Origin: an uncultured Coriobacteriaceae bacterium
GTDB taxonomy: Bacteria; Actinomycetota; Coriobacteriia; Coriobacteriales; Eggerthellaceae
Length of the DNA stretch: 6,702 nucleotides
Reading direction: 5' to 3'
Assembly: GCA_900550055.1 (NCBI GenBank)
Contig: URQU01000075.1
Span: forward strand, 1 to 6,702
Shown here: positions 1 to 5,859 of the stretch, piece after piece
Position numbering within the stretch: position 1 is the first letter of the stretch
Layout of the letters: every line of letters starts with the position of its first letter
Translations under genes and position numbers: made by a program
The notes under the pieces: model-generated
Databases searched by the model: none
What the model was told of the DNA's origin: nothing
The model's input: only the letters and a program-made list of their open reading frames with translations

Positions 1-2
1 TG

Positions 3-122
3 CTGCGCGGATGGCGTCGGGCGCTGGTGGGAGAGGAGCTCATCGAGCTGCTCGAGGGCAAGCTCGTGCTGTCCCTGCATGGCCACGACCTCAAGGTCAC
101 GCGTTTGGATGGCGAAGAATAG
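3..122 (+). CDS. C-terminal end of a probable ribonuclease D (partial)
   Basis: Only the last 39 codons are visible, in the frame beginning at base 3 and closed by TAG at 120-122; the 5' part lies outside the window. The peptide begins LRGWRRALVGEELIELLEG, followed by a short beta-like tail. The pattern GWRR-L-G-EL--LLEG resembles the extreme C-terminus of bacterial ribonuclease D proteins, after the HRDC domain. RNase D is a cytoplasmic 3'-5' exoribonuclease involved in tRNA 3'-end maturation and RNA turnover. The DEDD catalytic motifs would lie upstream and cannot be seen, so the assignment rests on the tail alone. Another HRDC-containing protein is possible. Confidence 0.5.
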   Translation: MRGWRRALVGEELIELLEGKLVLSLHGHDLKVTRLDGEE

Positions 123-247
123 GCGGTCCCTTGCGGGATAGGGCGATCGGCCTGCATGGCCGCGCGGGGGTGGTTCGTCTCCGGTAACGGATTGCGAACG
201 TTTCGCGGGAACATTCGTGAAGCCGGCGGCAGGGCGTTTCGCTTCGG

Positions 248-253
248 TATACT
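248..253 (+). promoter_or_regulatory. Possible -10 element for the peptidase gene
   Basis: TATACT at 248-253 matches the sigma-70 -10 consensus TATAAT at five of six positions and sits in the least GC-rich part of the spacer. At 17-base spacing the -35 position reads GGCGGC, which is not -35-like, and there is no TG extension. The call therefore rests on the -10 hexamer alone. Transcription from here would give a leader of roughly 85 bases containing the two hairpins at 274-316. Confidence 0.3.
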
Positions 254-273
254 GTCCATTCGTTAAACCAAGC

Positions 274-316
274 GCGCGTCTTCCTGAACGCGCCCAGCGG
301 CGCAGGGTCTGCGCCG
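274..316 (+). other. Two adjacent stem-loops upstream of the peptidase gene
   Basis: Stem 1 pairs GCGCGT (274-279) with ACGCGC (288-293) around an 8-base loop. Stem 2 pairs CGGCGCAG (298-305) with CTGCGCCG (309-316) around a 3-base loop. No T-run follows either stem, so neither is a standard intrinsic terminator. They end about 13 bases before the ribosome binding site at 329-333. They may act as leader structure affecting mRNA stability or translation; no known riboswitch or ribosomal-protein leader is recognised. Confidence 0.4.
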
Positions 317-346
317 TATGCTTTCGATAGGAGTTGCATAACCCAC

Positions 347-1009
347 ATGAGCATGAGCTATTTGAGCCTGATCGTCGTCACCATGGTCATCGGCATGGGA
401 GCGTCGTGGTACGTGAACCGCCAGATCAACAAGTATTTGCACGTACCTGCATCCACGCGCGTCACCGGCGCCCAGATGGCCGAGATGATGCTTGCGGCCA
501 ACGGCGTCCACGGCGTGCAGGTTTATCGCGGCGGCCCGCAGCAGGATCACTTCGACCCGCGTAACAATTCCATTACCTTGGACCCCGATGCGTTCGGCGG
601 CACCTCCATCACGGCCATTGCCACGGCATGCCATGAGGCGGGGCACGCCATCCAGTTCGCGCAGGGATATGCTCCCATGAAGATCCGCGGCGCGCTCGTG
701 CCGGCGGTGAACTTCGCCTCCAACGCCTGGGTGTTCCTGCTGATGTTCGGCATCTTCATGCAGCTGTCGGGCCTTACCACCCTTGCCATCGTCATGTACG
801 CCGTGGTGGTGCTGTTCCAGCTGGTCACGCTGCCGGTCGAGTTCGATGCATCGCGTCGCGGCCTTGCGTATCTCAAGACCCAGGGCATCTCGCAGGCCGA
901 GCAGGGCGGTGCGTATTCCGTGCTGCGCGCTTGCGCGCTCACCTACGTTGCCGCTGCCTTGACGTCTATCCTGCAGCTGCTGTGGCTGCTGCAGTCCCGT
1001 GACGAGTAG
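347..1009 (+). CDS. YugP-type membrane zinc metallopeptidase
   Basis: The 220-residue product matches the YugP-like zinc metallopeptidase family (Pfam Zn_peptidase_2) in length and layout. An N-terminal membrane segment spans about residues 5-23. The zinc motif HEAGH lies at 96-100, where H96 and H100 are expected ligands and E97 the catalytic base. Two hydrophobic segments follow at about 127-163, and E165 in LPVEFDAS is the likely third ligand. A last membrane segment lies at about 193-215. The substrate of this family is largely unknown, so only a membrane-bound metalloprotease role is claimed. ATG 347 is preferred over ATG 353 because AGGAG at 329-333 lies 13 bases upstream, already a long spacing. 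An intrinsic terminator begins 28 bases after the stop, so it is probably monocistronic. Confidence 0.9.
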   Translation: MSMSYLSLIVVTMVIGMGASWYVNRQINKYLHVPASTRVTGAQMAEMMLAANGVHGVQVYRGGPQQDHFDPRNNSITLDPDAFGGTSITAIATACHEAGHAIQFAQGYAPMKIRGALVPAVNFASNAWVFLLMFGIFMQLSGLTTLAIVMYAVVVLFQLVTLPVEFDASRRGLAYLKTQGISQAEQGGAYSVLRACALTYVAAALTSILQLLWLLQSRDE

Positions 1010-1037
1010 CAACGTGGTCTACGGTCGATCACATAAC

Positions 1038-1067
1038 GGCGCCGCGGGGGGATCCCGCGGCGCTTTT
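1038..1067 (+). terminator. Strong intrinsic terminator after the peptidase gene
   Basis: GCGCCGCGGG (1039-1048) pairs perfectly with CCCGCGGCGC (1054-1063) around a 5-base loop, and TTTT follows at 1064-1067. A 10-bp all-GC stem with a T-run, starting 28 bases after the peptidase stop, is a textbook rho-independent terminator. It also lies inside the open reading frame that extends xseA upstream to GTG 999. This argues that xseA translation really begins downstream of it. Confidence 0.85.
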
Positions 1068-1217
1068 GCTAGCTCGGGGGGTTCCGGTGCGCCAGCACGA
1101 AACGCCGAAGAGGCGGCGCGTGCGTGCGCTGCTGCTTTCGGCGCGCGTAAGACGGCGGGCTCGAACATCTCCTCGCGAAACGAAGGTGCGGCATCTGATG
1201 CGTCGGGTTCGCGTGCT

Positions 1218-2687
1218 ATGTCGGTATCCGCTGCCATGCAGCTGGCGAAAGGGGCGCTCGAGGGGGTGACGGTACGCCTGGTCGGCGAAATTTCCGAGCT
1301 GTCGAACAAACCCGGGTACAAGGCCGTGTATTTCACGGTCAAGGATAAGTCGGCAAGCCTTCCCTGCATGATGTGGAACAACCGCTTCCGCGCCGCAGGC
1401 GTGCAGGTGGCCGTCGGGCAGCTGGTGGAACTGACGGGCAGGTTCACCCTGTACGCGGCGAAGGGGCGCATGAACTTCGACGTGTTCTCGCTCGCGCCGG
1501 TGGGAGAGGGCCAGCTGCGCTTGCAGGTGGCCAACCTTGCGCGGAAGCTTTCCGCCGAGGGCCTTGCGGACCCTGCGCGAAAGCTGCCCTTGCCTGCGTA
1601 CCCCCTTACCATCGGCCTGGTCACAAGCCCGCGCGGCGATGCGGTGCATGATGTGCTGCGCACCTTGCGCCGTCGTTTCCCCGTGGCGCGGGTGCTGTTC
1701 TCGGGCGTGGCCGTGGAGGGCCCGCAGGCTCCTGCCGGCATCGTCGAAGGCATGCGCGCTGTCGTTCACGCCGGCGCTGAAGTGGTGCTCGTGGTGCGCG
1801 GCGGCGGGTCGTACGAGGACCTCATGCCGTTCAACGACGAGTTTCTTGCCCGCATGATCGTCAAATGCCCGATGCCGGTGGTCACCGGCATCGGGCATGA
1901 ACCCGACACATCCATCGCCGACATGGTCGCCGACGTGCGCGCCTCAACGCCTACGGCCGCCGCCGAGGCGGTAAGCCCGGCTCGCGAGAGCCTTGATGCG
2001 CTGTTCCGTGCGCGTCGCGGTAGCCTGGATACATGCGTTCAGCGCGCGCTCGAGAGCTGCTCGGCGCAGGTGGGGCGCATGGCGGGCCGTCCGGTTTTCT
2101 GCGATTCGAACGCATTGCTGGCGGCTTCGGCGCAGGGGGTCGACCTGTATGCTGACAGGCTGGCAAGGGCGTTGCCTGCCAGCCTGGACCGCGACCGTGC
2201 GCAGGTCGACCGGTTGCGCGAGCGTCTAGGTGCGGCGCTTCCCAATGCCTTGACTTCTGACGCGGCGGCCGTGCAGCGGCAGCGCGAACGCCTGACGCGC
2301 GCGCTTTCGCAGGTCGTCGCCATGCCGGCGTCGCAAACGCAACGGGCGCGGGAGCGGCTGTTGCGCGCGATGCCCCAGGCTTGCGAGCGGGAGCGTTCGG
2401 TGCTCGACAACGAGCAGCGGCGTTTGCGCGCGACGGGCCGTCAGCTGCTCGAGCCGTTCCGCCGGCAAGCGGGTCTTTCGGCAGCGCAGCTTGACGCGCT
2501 ATCGCCGCTGGCGGTTCTTGGCAGGGGTTACTCCATCGCCCGTGATAGCGGCGGAGGCGTGGTGAAGTCGGTCGAACAGGCTCAGGCAGGGCAGAAGCTA
2601 GATGTGACGGTGTCGGACGGCGTGATCGAATGCGATGTGTCGGGCGTCCGACGTGCTGATGATGGCTTTACAGGGAAGGAATCATGA
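1218..2687 (+). CDS. xseA: Exonuclease VII large subunit
   Basis: XseA is the catalytic subunit of exonuclease VII, which degrades single-stranded DNA from both ends to short oligonucleotides and acts in repair and recombination. From ATG 1218 the product has 489 residues, slightly longer than typical. An N-terminal OB-fold DNA-binding domain (about 1-98) begins with SVSAAMQLAKGALEG, as XseA proteins usually do. The nuclease domain shows SPRGDAVHD (from 137), VVRGGGSYEDL (192-202) and GIGHEPDTSIAD (from 224), with D230 a likely catalytic residue. A long charged coiled coil follows, with four 22-residue repeats (314-401), then the C-terminal LGRGYS motif (434-439). The frame is open upstream to GTG 1014 and GTG 999; the extra residues are Ala/Gly/Ser-rich and span a terminator, so I reject them. 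No good ribosome binding site precedes any candidate start. The next gene follows after one base. Confidence 0.93.
   Translation: MSVSAAMQLAKGALEGVTVRLVGEISELSNKPGYKAVYFTVKDKSASLPCMMWNNRFRAAGVQVAVGQLVELTGRFTLYAAKGRMNFDVFSLAPVGEGQLRLQVANLARKLSAEGLADPARKLPLPAYPLTIGLVTSPRGDAVHDVLRTLRRRFPVARVLFSGVAVEGPQAPAGIVEGMRAVVHAGAEVVLVVRGGGSYEDLMPFNDEFLARMIVKCPMPVVTGIGHEPDTSIADMVADVRASTPTAAAEAVSPARESLDALFRARRGSLDTCVQRALESCSAQVGRMAGRPVFCDSNALLAASAQGVDLYADRLARALPASLDRDRAQVDRLRERLGAALPNALTSDAAAVQRQRERLTRALSQVVAMPASQTQRARERLLRAMPQACERERSVLDNEQRRLRATGRQLLEPFRRQAGLSAAQLDALSPLAVLGRGYSIARDSGGGVVKSVEQAQAGQKLDVTVSDGVIECDVSGVRRADDGFTGKES
2157..2420 (+). repeat. Four 22-residue tandem repeats in the XseA stalk
   Basis: Four in-frame 66-bp units run at 2157-2222, 2223-2288, 2289-2354 and 2355-2420. 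Each begins with Arg-Leu and is rich in Arg, Glu, Gln and Ala, for example RLARALP, RLGAALP, RLTRALS and RLLRAMP at the unit starts. A degenerate fifth unit (RLRATGR) starts at 2421. At the DNA level the units have diverged, so this is an old protein repeat rather than a recent microsatellite. A 22-residue period equals two hendecads and fits a long, nearly straight coiled coil. Confidence 0.75.
2676..2680 (+). promoter_or_regulatory. Ribosome binding site that decides the xseB start
   Basis: AAGGA lies inside the last codons of xseA, 8 bases before ATG 2689. It supports that start over the upstream in-frame ATG at 2635. It also implies translational coupling with xseA, whose TGA ends at 2687. 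Confidence 0.75.
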
Positions 2688-2688
2688 A

Positions 2689-2943
2689 ATGGGCAATGAG
2701 GGTTTGAAACCGGTCGAGGACCTGACCTTTCGCGAGGCCATGGCCGAACTCGACGGCATCGTCGGCGTGCTCGAGTCCAACACGCTCGAGCTTGAGGACA
2801 GCCTTGCCAGCTACGAGCGGGGCGTTGCCCTTCTTCGTGCGCTTCAAGGTCGCTTGGCAACGGCTCAGCAGAAGGTCGATGTGCTCATGGGCCAGCTTGA
2901 GCCGGAGGTGTCGGACGAGCAGCGCGACACCACGCTTTCGTAA
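2689..2943 (+). CDS. xseB: Exonuclease VII small subunit
   Basis: XseB is the non-catalytic partner of XseA; several copies bind the XseA coiled coil to form active exonuclease VII in the cytoplasm. The 84-residue product matches the family's usual length and character. It shows the pattern FREAMAELDGIVGVLES followed by LELEDSLASYERGVALLR, the two-helix core of XseB proteins, and then an acidic, probably disordered C-terminus. ATG 2689 lies one base after the xseA stop and 8 bases after AAGGA, so the two subunits are very likely co-transcribed and translationally coupled. The frame extends upstream to ATG 2635, but those 18 residues overlap xseA and look unlike XseB. Confidence 0.95.
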   Translation: MGNEGLKPVEDLTFREAMAELDGIVGVLESNTLELEDSLASYERGVALLRALQGRLATAQQKVDVLMGQLEPEVSDEQRDTTLS

Positions 2944-2976
2944 CGCCGCTTGCCGACAGAGTGCCGCGCGGGCGTT
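2942..2976 (+). terminator. Weak stem-loop after xseB
   Basis: AACGCC (2942-2947) can pair with GGCGTT (2971-2976), extended by two more pairs past a one-base bulge, closing a large loop of about 18 bases. The following bases, CCTCTC, are pyrimidine-rich but not a true T-run. This could be a weak terminator separating xseAB from ackA, or nothing. Without it, some read-through from xseAB into ackA is plausible. Confidence 0.2.
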
Positions 2977-2998
2977 CCTCTCGGTCCCGGGTGGGCTG

Positions 2999-3014
2999 TA
3001 TTGCAACTACAATA
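2999..3014 (+). promoter_or_regulatory. Possible ackA promoter with overlapping dyad
   Basis: The 105-base gap before ackA contains TACAAT at 3008-3013, a five-of-six match to the -10 consensus, in an AT-rich patch about 35 bases before the start codon. No convincing -35 hexamer is found at 16-18 bases upstream. TATTG (2999-3003) and CAATA (3010-3014) form an inverted repeat with a 6-base spacer that overlaps this element. That geometry would suit an operator, but no specific regulator is recognised. Confidence 0.35.
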
Positions 3015-3034
3015 GTGGCTCGAAATCTTTTGGT

Positions 3035-3041
3035 AAGGAGG
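3035..3041 (+). promoter_or_regulatory. Strong ribosome binding site selecting the TTG start of ackA
   Basis: AAGGAGG is a near-perfect Shine-Dalgarno sequence lying 7 bases before TTG 3049. Its strength and spacing identify the non-ATG start codon and suggest high expression despite the weaker TTG initiator. Confidence 0.9.
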
Positions 3042-3048
3042 CAGGCCG

Positions 3049-4263
3049 TTGAACGTTTTGGTTATCAATGCGGGTTCATCTTCGCTGAAGTACCAGCTTA
3101 TCAATGTTGAAACGCATACGCTCATGGCCAAGGGCATTTGCGAGCGCGTCGGTTCGGCCGAGGCGTTCCACAAGCACGGTCTTGATGATAACGAAGTGGT
3201 CATCGACGCGAAGATGGCTGACCACGATGACGCTATCGCGCTCGTGCTTGATTCCCTGGTCTCGGGCGAGGGCGCCGCTATCTCTTCTCTGTCCGAGATC
3301 GACGCGGTCGGTCATCGCATCGTGCAGGGCGGCAAGTATTTCGATCGTTCCGTTCTCATCGACGACGATGTCATCGCGAAGATCGACGAGCTTGCCGAGT
3401 TGGCGCCCTTGCATAACGGTGCCGCGCTCATGGGCATCCGTGCCTGCATGAATCATATGCCAGGCGTTCCCATGGTGGCCGTGTTCGACACGTCGTTCTT
3501 CACGACGTTGCCGCCGAAGGCTTACATGTATCCGCTGCCTTACGAGCTCTACGAGAAGTACGCCATCCGCAAGTACGGCGCTCATGGCACTTCGCATCGC
3601 TATATTTCCGAGCGCGCTGCCGCGGTGCTCGACGAGCCTATTGAGGACCTGAAGCTGATCACGCTGCACCTGGGCAACGGCTGCTCGGCTTCGGCCATCG
3701 ACCATGGCGTGGCCGTGGACACCTCCATGGGCCTCACCCCGCTTGACGGCTTGATGATGGGCACCCGCTGCGGCGCCATCGATCCGGCTATCGTGCCGTT
3801 CGTCATGGAGCATGAGAACCTGACTGCCGAGGAAATGAATAACCTCATGAACAAGCAGTCCGGCTTGCTCGGCATCTCCGGCGTGTCCAACGACCTGCGC
3901 AGCGTGCGCACGGCCTCGGAAGAGGGCAACGAGCGCGCAATGCTCGCATATGACATGTTCTCCAACTCGGTGAAGAAATACATCGGCCAGTACATCGCCG
4001 TCATGGGCGGCGTGGACGCCATCGTGCTGACCGCCGGCGTCGGCGAGAACTGCGATAAGATGCGCCGCATGATCTTCTCCGGTTTGCAGCCTTTGGGCAT
4101 CGTGCTTGACGAGGAGAAGAATCGCCATCGCGGCTTCGAGCGCATCATCTCCACCGACGACTCCGAAGTGCAGATCATCATCATCCCCACCAATGAGGAG
4201 TACATGATCGCGCGCGACACCTATGAGATCGTGCACGACCAGATGGTCGGCATCCAGCCGTAA
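3049..4263 (+). CDS. ackA: Acetate kinase
   Basis: AckA catalyses acetyl phosphate + ADP to acetate + ATP, the ATP-yielding last step of acetate fermentation, in the cytoplasm. The 404-residue product has the full family length and the ASKHA fold signatures. INAGSSSLKYQL lies at 6-17 with N7. GHRIVQGG carries R90, APLHN carries H122, VFDTSFF carries D147 and GAHGTSH carries H179. LHLGNGCS spans about 206-213, R240 lies in GTRCGAIDPA, AGVGEN at 329-334, and TNEE ends at E384. These match the substrate-binding and catalytic residues known for the Methanosarcina enzyme with an offset of at most one. The start is TTG 3049, which gives the standard MNVLVINAGS N-terminus behind a strong ribosome binding site. 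A terminator follows about 50 bases after the stop. Its partner pta lies next door but on the opposite strand. Confidence 0.97.
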   Translation: MNVLVINAGSSSLKYQLINVETHTLMAKGICERVGSAEAFHKHGLDDNEVVIDAKMADHDDAIALVLDSLVSGEGAAISSLSEIDAVGHRIVQGGKYFDRSVLIDDDVIAKIDELAELAPLHNGAALMGIRACMNHMPGVPMVAVFDTSFFTTLPPKAYMYPLPYELYEKYAIRKYGAHGTSHRYISERAAAVLDEPIEDLKLITLHLGNGCSASAIDHGVAVDTSMGLTPLDGLMMGTRCGAIDPAIVPFVMEHENLTAEEMNNLMNKQSGLLGISGVSNDLRSVRTASEEGNERAMLAYDMFSNSVKKYIGQYIAVMGGVDAIVLTAGVGENCDKMRRMIFSGLQPLGIVLDEEKNRHRGFERIISTDDSEVQIIIIPTNEEYMIARDTYEIVHDQMVGIQP

Positions 4264-4310
4264 AGCGCTTTGTCTGCGCAACAGCAAGGCGTTGCATGAT
4301 ATGCGATGCT

Positions 4311-4340
4311 GAAAAGCCCTTGTCAGAGGGCTTTTCTTTT
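4311..4340 (+). terminator. Intrinsic terminator of ackA
   Basis: GAAAAGCCCT (4311-4320) pairs with AGGGCTTTTC (4327-4336) around a 6-base loop, and TTTT follows at 4337-4340. The hairpin starts 48 bases after the ackA stop. The A-run on the left arm would give a U-run on the opposite strand as well, so it may also stop transcription arriving from pta. Confidence 0.88.
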
Positions 4341-4540
4341 GAGCTTAGGTAGCGGGTTGCGTACGCTGGGCATCGACTTCGCTGGCCGTTTTAGGATAGC
4401 AGCTGCCATCGCCCAGAATCTCGCGCGCCGTGAGCGTTCGCCCTTATACGGATGGAAGCGCCGATGCGGCCGTCAGCGCCTTTGAGGCATGCGGGTTTGC
4501 GCGAGCCTCTCGGCGGCCTGGCTATCTGCGGATTCGGCAA

Positions 4541-4590
4541 GAAGGCCCCGCTTCTCGAACGTCGTGATCGGTTCGGGAAGCGGGGCCTTC
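4541..4590 (-). terminator. Long hairpin, probable terminator of pta
   Basis: The two 20-base arms (4541-4560 and 4571-4590) are inverted copies with a single mismatch (T4555 against G4576) around a 10-base loop. The core is AAGGCCCCGCTT. Read on the minus strand it begins 51 bases after the pta stop and ends in CCTTCTTGCC, a short U-poor tail. The U-run is weak for a classical terminator, but the stem is very stable and the position is right. On the plus strand it could be a back-up stop for ackA. Confidence 0.65.
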
Positions 4591-4640
4591 GGTTTCGACG
4601 CTAGGCTCTGATCGCTCGAGGGGCTTCGCTTCGGTTCGGG

Positions 4641-5648
4641 TTACTGGGCGTCAGCGGCCTTCTTCGCCTGGGCCTGAACGCAGGTGATGGCGATGACGCC
4701 CTCGATGTCATGCGCGGTGCAGCCGCGGGACAGGTCGTTGACCGGTGCCGCGATGCCCTGGGTGACCGGGCCGAACGCCTCGGCATGCGCCAGGCGCTGC
4801 ACGAGCTTGTAGCCGATGTTGCCCGCGTCAAGGTCGGGGAAGATCAGGCAATTCGCCTTGCCGGCCACCTTGCTGTCGGGGGCCTTCGAGGCGCCCACGG
4901 ACGGCACCATAGCGGCATCGGCCTGCAGCTCGCCGTCGAGCGCAAGCTCGGGCGCCAGCTCGCGGGCGATGGCGGCAGCCTCGACCACCTTGTTCGCATC
5001 GTCGTTTTTGGCGGAGCCGTAGGTGGAATGGGAAAGCATCGCCACCACCGGCTCGGTGCCGATGAGGGTTTTCCAGGACTGGGCGGAGTTGACGGCGATA
5101 TGCGCGAGCTTCTCGGCGTCGGGCTGGATCTCCAGGCCGCAGTCGCTGAACAGGAAGGTGCCGTTCTGGCCGTATTCGCAGTTAGGCACCACCATGATGA
5201 AGAAGCTGCTGACCAGCTTCACGCCCGGGGCGGTTTTGAGGATTTGCAGGCTGGGGCGAAGGACGTCGCCGGTGGAGTGGCAGGCGCCGGATACCATGCC
5301 GTCGGCACGCCCGGTCTTCACCATGAGCACGCCGAAGAACAGCTCATCGCGCACCTGCTCAGCGGCCTTTTCCAGGGTCATGCCCTTATGCTTGCGCAGT
5401 TCGTACAGGGTGTTTGCGAACTCGTCGTGCAAGTCGGAGTCTTGCGGGTCGATCAGCGTGGCGCCGTCGAGTTTGCGCCCCGATTCCTTGATCGCCTCCA
5501 CGTTGCCCAAGATGATCAGGTTGGCAACATCTTGCGCGAGGATGGACTCGGCTGCTTCGAGCGTGCGAGGGTCATCGCCCTCGGGTAAGACGATGGTCTG
5601 CTTGTCGGCTTTGGCGCGTGCAAGCATGGTGTCCAAAAACGAGCTCAT
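4641..5648 (-). CDS. pta: Phosphate acetyltransferase (phosphotransacetylase)
   Basis: Pta interconverts acetyl-CoA + phosphate with acetyl phosphate + CoA, supplying AckA. The 335-residue product is the short single-domain type, consisting of the PTA/PTB domain without the N-terminal regulatory domains of enterobacterial Pta. Visible family motifs are VLPEGDDPRTLEAA (from 20), SGACHSTGDVLRPSLQI (120-136, with R131), FSDCGLEIQPDAEKLA (from 167), STYGSAKND (from 208), FPDLDAGNIGYKL (from 270) and the catalytic region PVNDLSRGCTAHDI. In that region S307, R308 and D314 correspond to S309, R310 and D316 of the Methanosarcina enzyme. ATG at 5648 is chosen because AAAGGG lies 9 bases upstream on the minus strand; the frame extends to 5693 but the added residues are not Pta-like. 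It converges on ackA and diverges from the glycosyltransferase gene. Confidence 0.96.
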   Translation of the reverse strand: MSSFLDTMLARAKADKQTIVLPEGDDPRTLEAAESILAQDVANLIILGNVEAIKESGRKLDGATLIDPQDSDLHDEFANTLYELRKHKGMTLEKAAEQVRDELFFGVLMVKTGRADGMVSGACHSTGDVLRPSLQILKTAPGVKLVSSFFIMVVPNCEYGQNGTFLFSDCGLEIQPDAEKLAHIAVNSAQSWKTLIGTEPVVAMLSHSTYGSAKNDDANKVVEAAAIARELAPELALDGELQADAAMVPSVGASKAPDSKVAGKANCLIFPDLDAGNIGYKLVQRLAHAEAFGPVTQGIAAPVNDLSRGCTAHDIEGVIAITCVQAQAKKAADAQ

Positions 5649-5859
5649 GTTCGTACCCTTTCTTCGCGATATGCTAGACGCCCGCTGCCGCAAGCAGGGC
5701 TTGGTTTATGCGGCGCCCAAGCGGTTCACTTGGATTTTATCCATAATGTACCCGCAGGGGACGGCCGTGCGCCTCTCTACCGGTAAAATGGCGAGCGAAC
5801 CATTTGAACGGCGGCGCCGACGATCTCATTCCCGCTGTTGCTCTCAGGAAAGGACAGGC
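5649..5859. promoter_or_regulatory. Divergent spacer between pta and the glycosyltransferase gene
   Basis: This roughly 210-base spacer must hold promoters for both divergent genes. The AT-rich part is about 5725-5750. It contains TGGAT-TTT-ATCCA (5731-5743), an inverted repeat with a 3-base centre. It also has alternating CTTGG (5700-5704), CCAAG (5717-5721) and CTTGG (5729-5733) boxes that can pair with one another. Possible -10-like hexamers on the plus strand are CATAAT (5742-5747) and TAAAAT (5784-5789), but neither has a recognisable -35 partner. I cannot assign a promoter with confidence on either strand. Confidence 0.35.

Larger units (their letters stand above)
123..346. other. Intergenic spacer with possible promoter and hairpins
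   Basis: About 220 bases lie between the ribonuclease D-like gene and the peptidase gene. I find no credible ORF. Just after the upstream stop there is a short stem, CGGCC at 148-152 with GGCCG at 158-162, but no T-run follows it, so it is at best a weak terminator. The downstream half holds a candidate -10 element and two hairpins, which are listed separately. Confidence 0.5.
4264..4640. other. Gene-free convergent spacer between ackA and pta
   Basis: This 377-base stretch has a terminator at each end for the converging genes, described separately. Between them (4341-4540) I see no credible gene. A roughly 50-codon frame from ATG 4452 has no ribosome binding site and runs through the pta-side terminator. 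Two weaker secondary structures are present. CTGGGC (4366-4371) can pair with GCCCAG (4411-4416). GAGGC (4484-4488) can pair with GCCTC (4505-4509), with an inner GCG/CGC stem. No known RNA family is recognised. Confidence 0.5.

Noticed and set aside
263..1012. A 249-codon minus-strand frame over the peptidase gene
   Set aside because: It is antisense to the HEAGH metallopeptidase, its translation is rich in Arg, His and Gln, and it matches no family I know.
1029..1898. Minus-strand frames of 289 and 244 codons over the first half of xseA
   Set aside because: Both are antisense to conserved XseA motifs and have no domain signature.
2635..2688. Longer xseB start at ATG 2635
   Set aside because: The additional 18 residues lie inside xseA and lack family similarity, whereas ATG 2689 has AAGGA 8 bases upstream.
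3076..4287. A 403-codon open frame on the minus strand, antisense to nearly all of ackA
   Set aside because: It mirrors acetate kinase codon by codon. Its His/Val/Asp-rich, low-complexity translation is what GC-rich third positions produce on the opposite strand, and it has no recognisable domain.
4452..4604. Possible small protein of about 50 residues from ATG 4452
   Set aside because: It has no ribosome binding site, its 3' half is the arms of the long hairpin, and its composition is not protein-like.
4710..5588. A 292-codon plus-strand frame antisense to pta
   Set aside because: It is the shadow of the well-supported pta gene, with no family motifs and a composition typical of GC-rich antisense frames.
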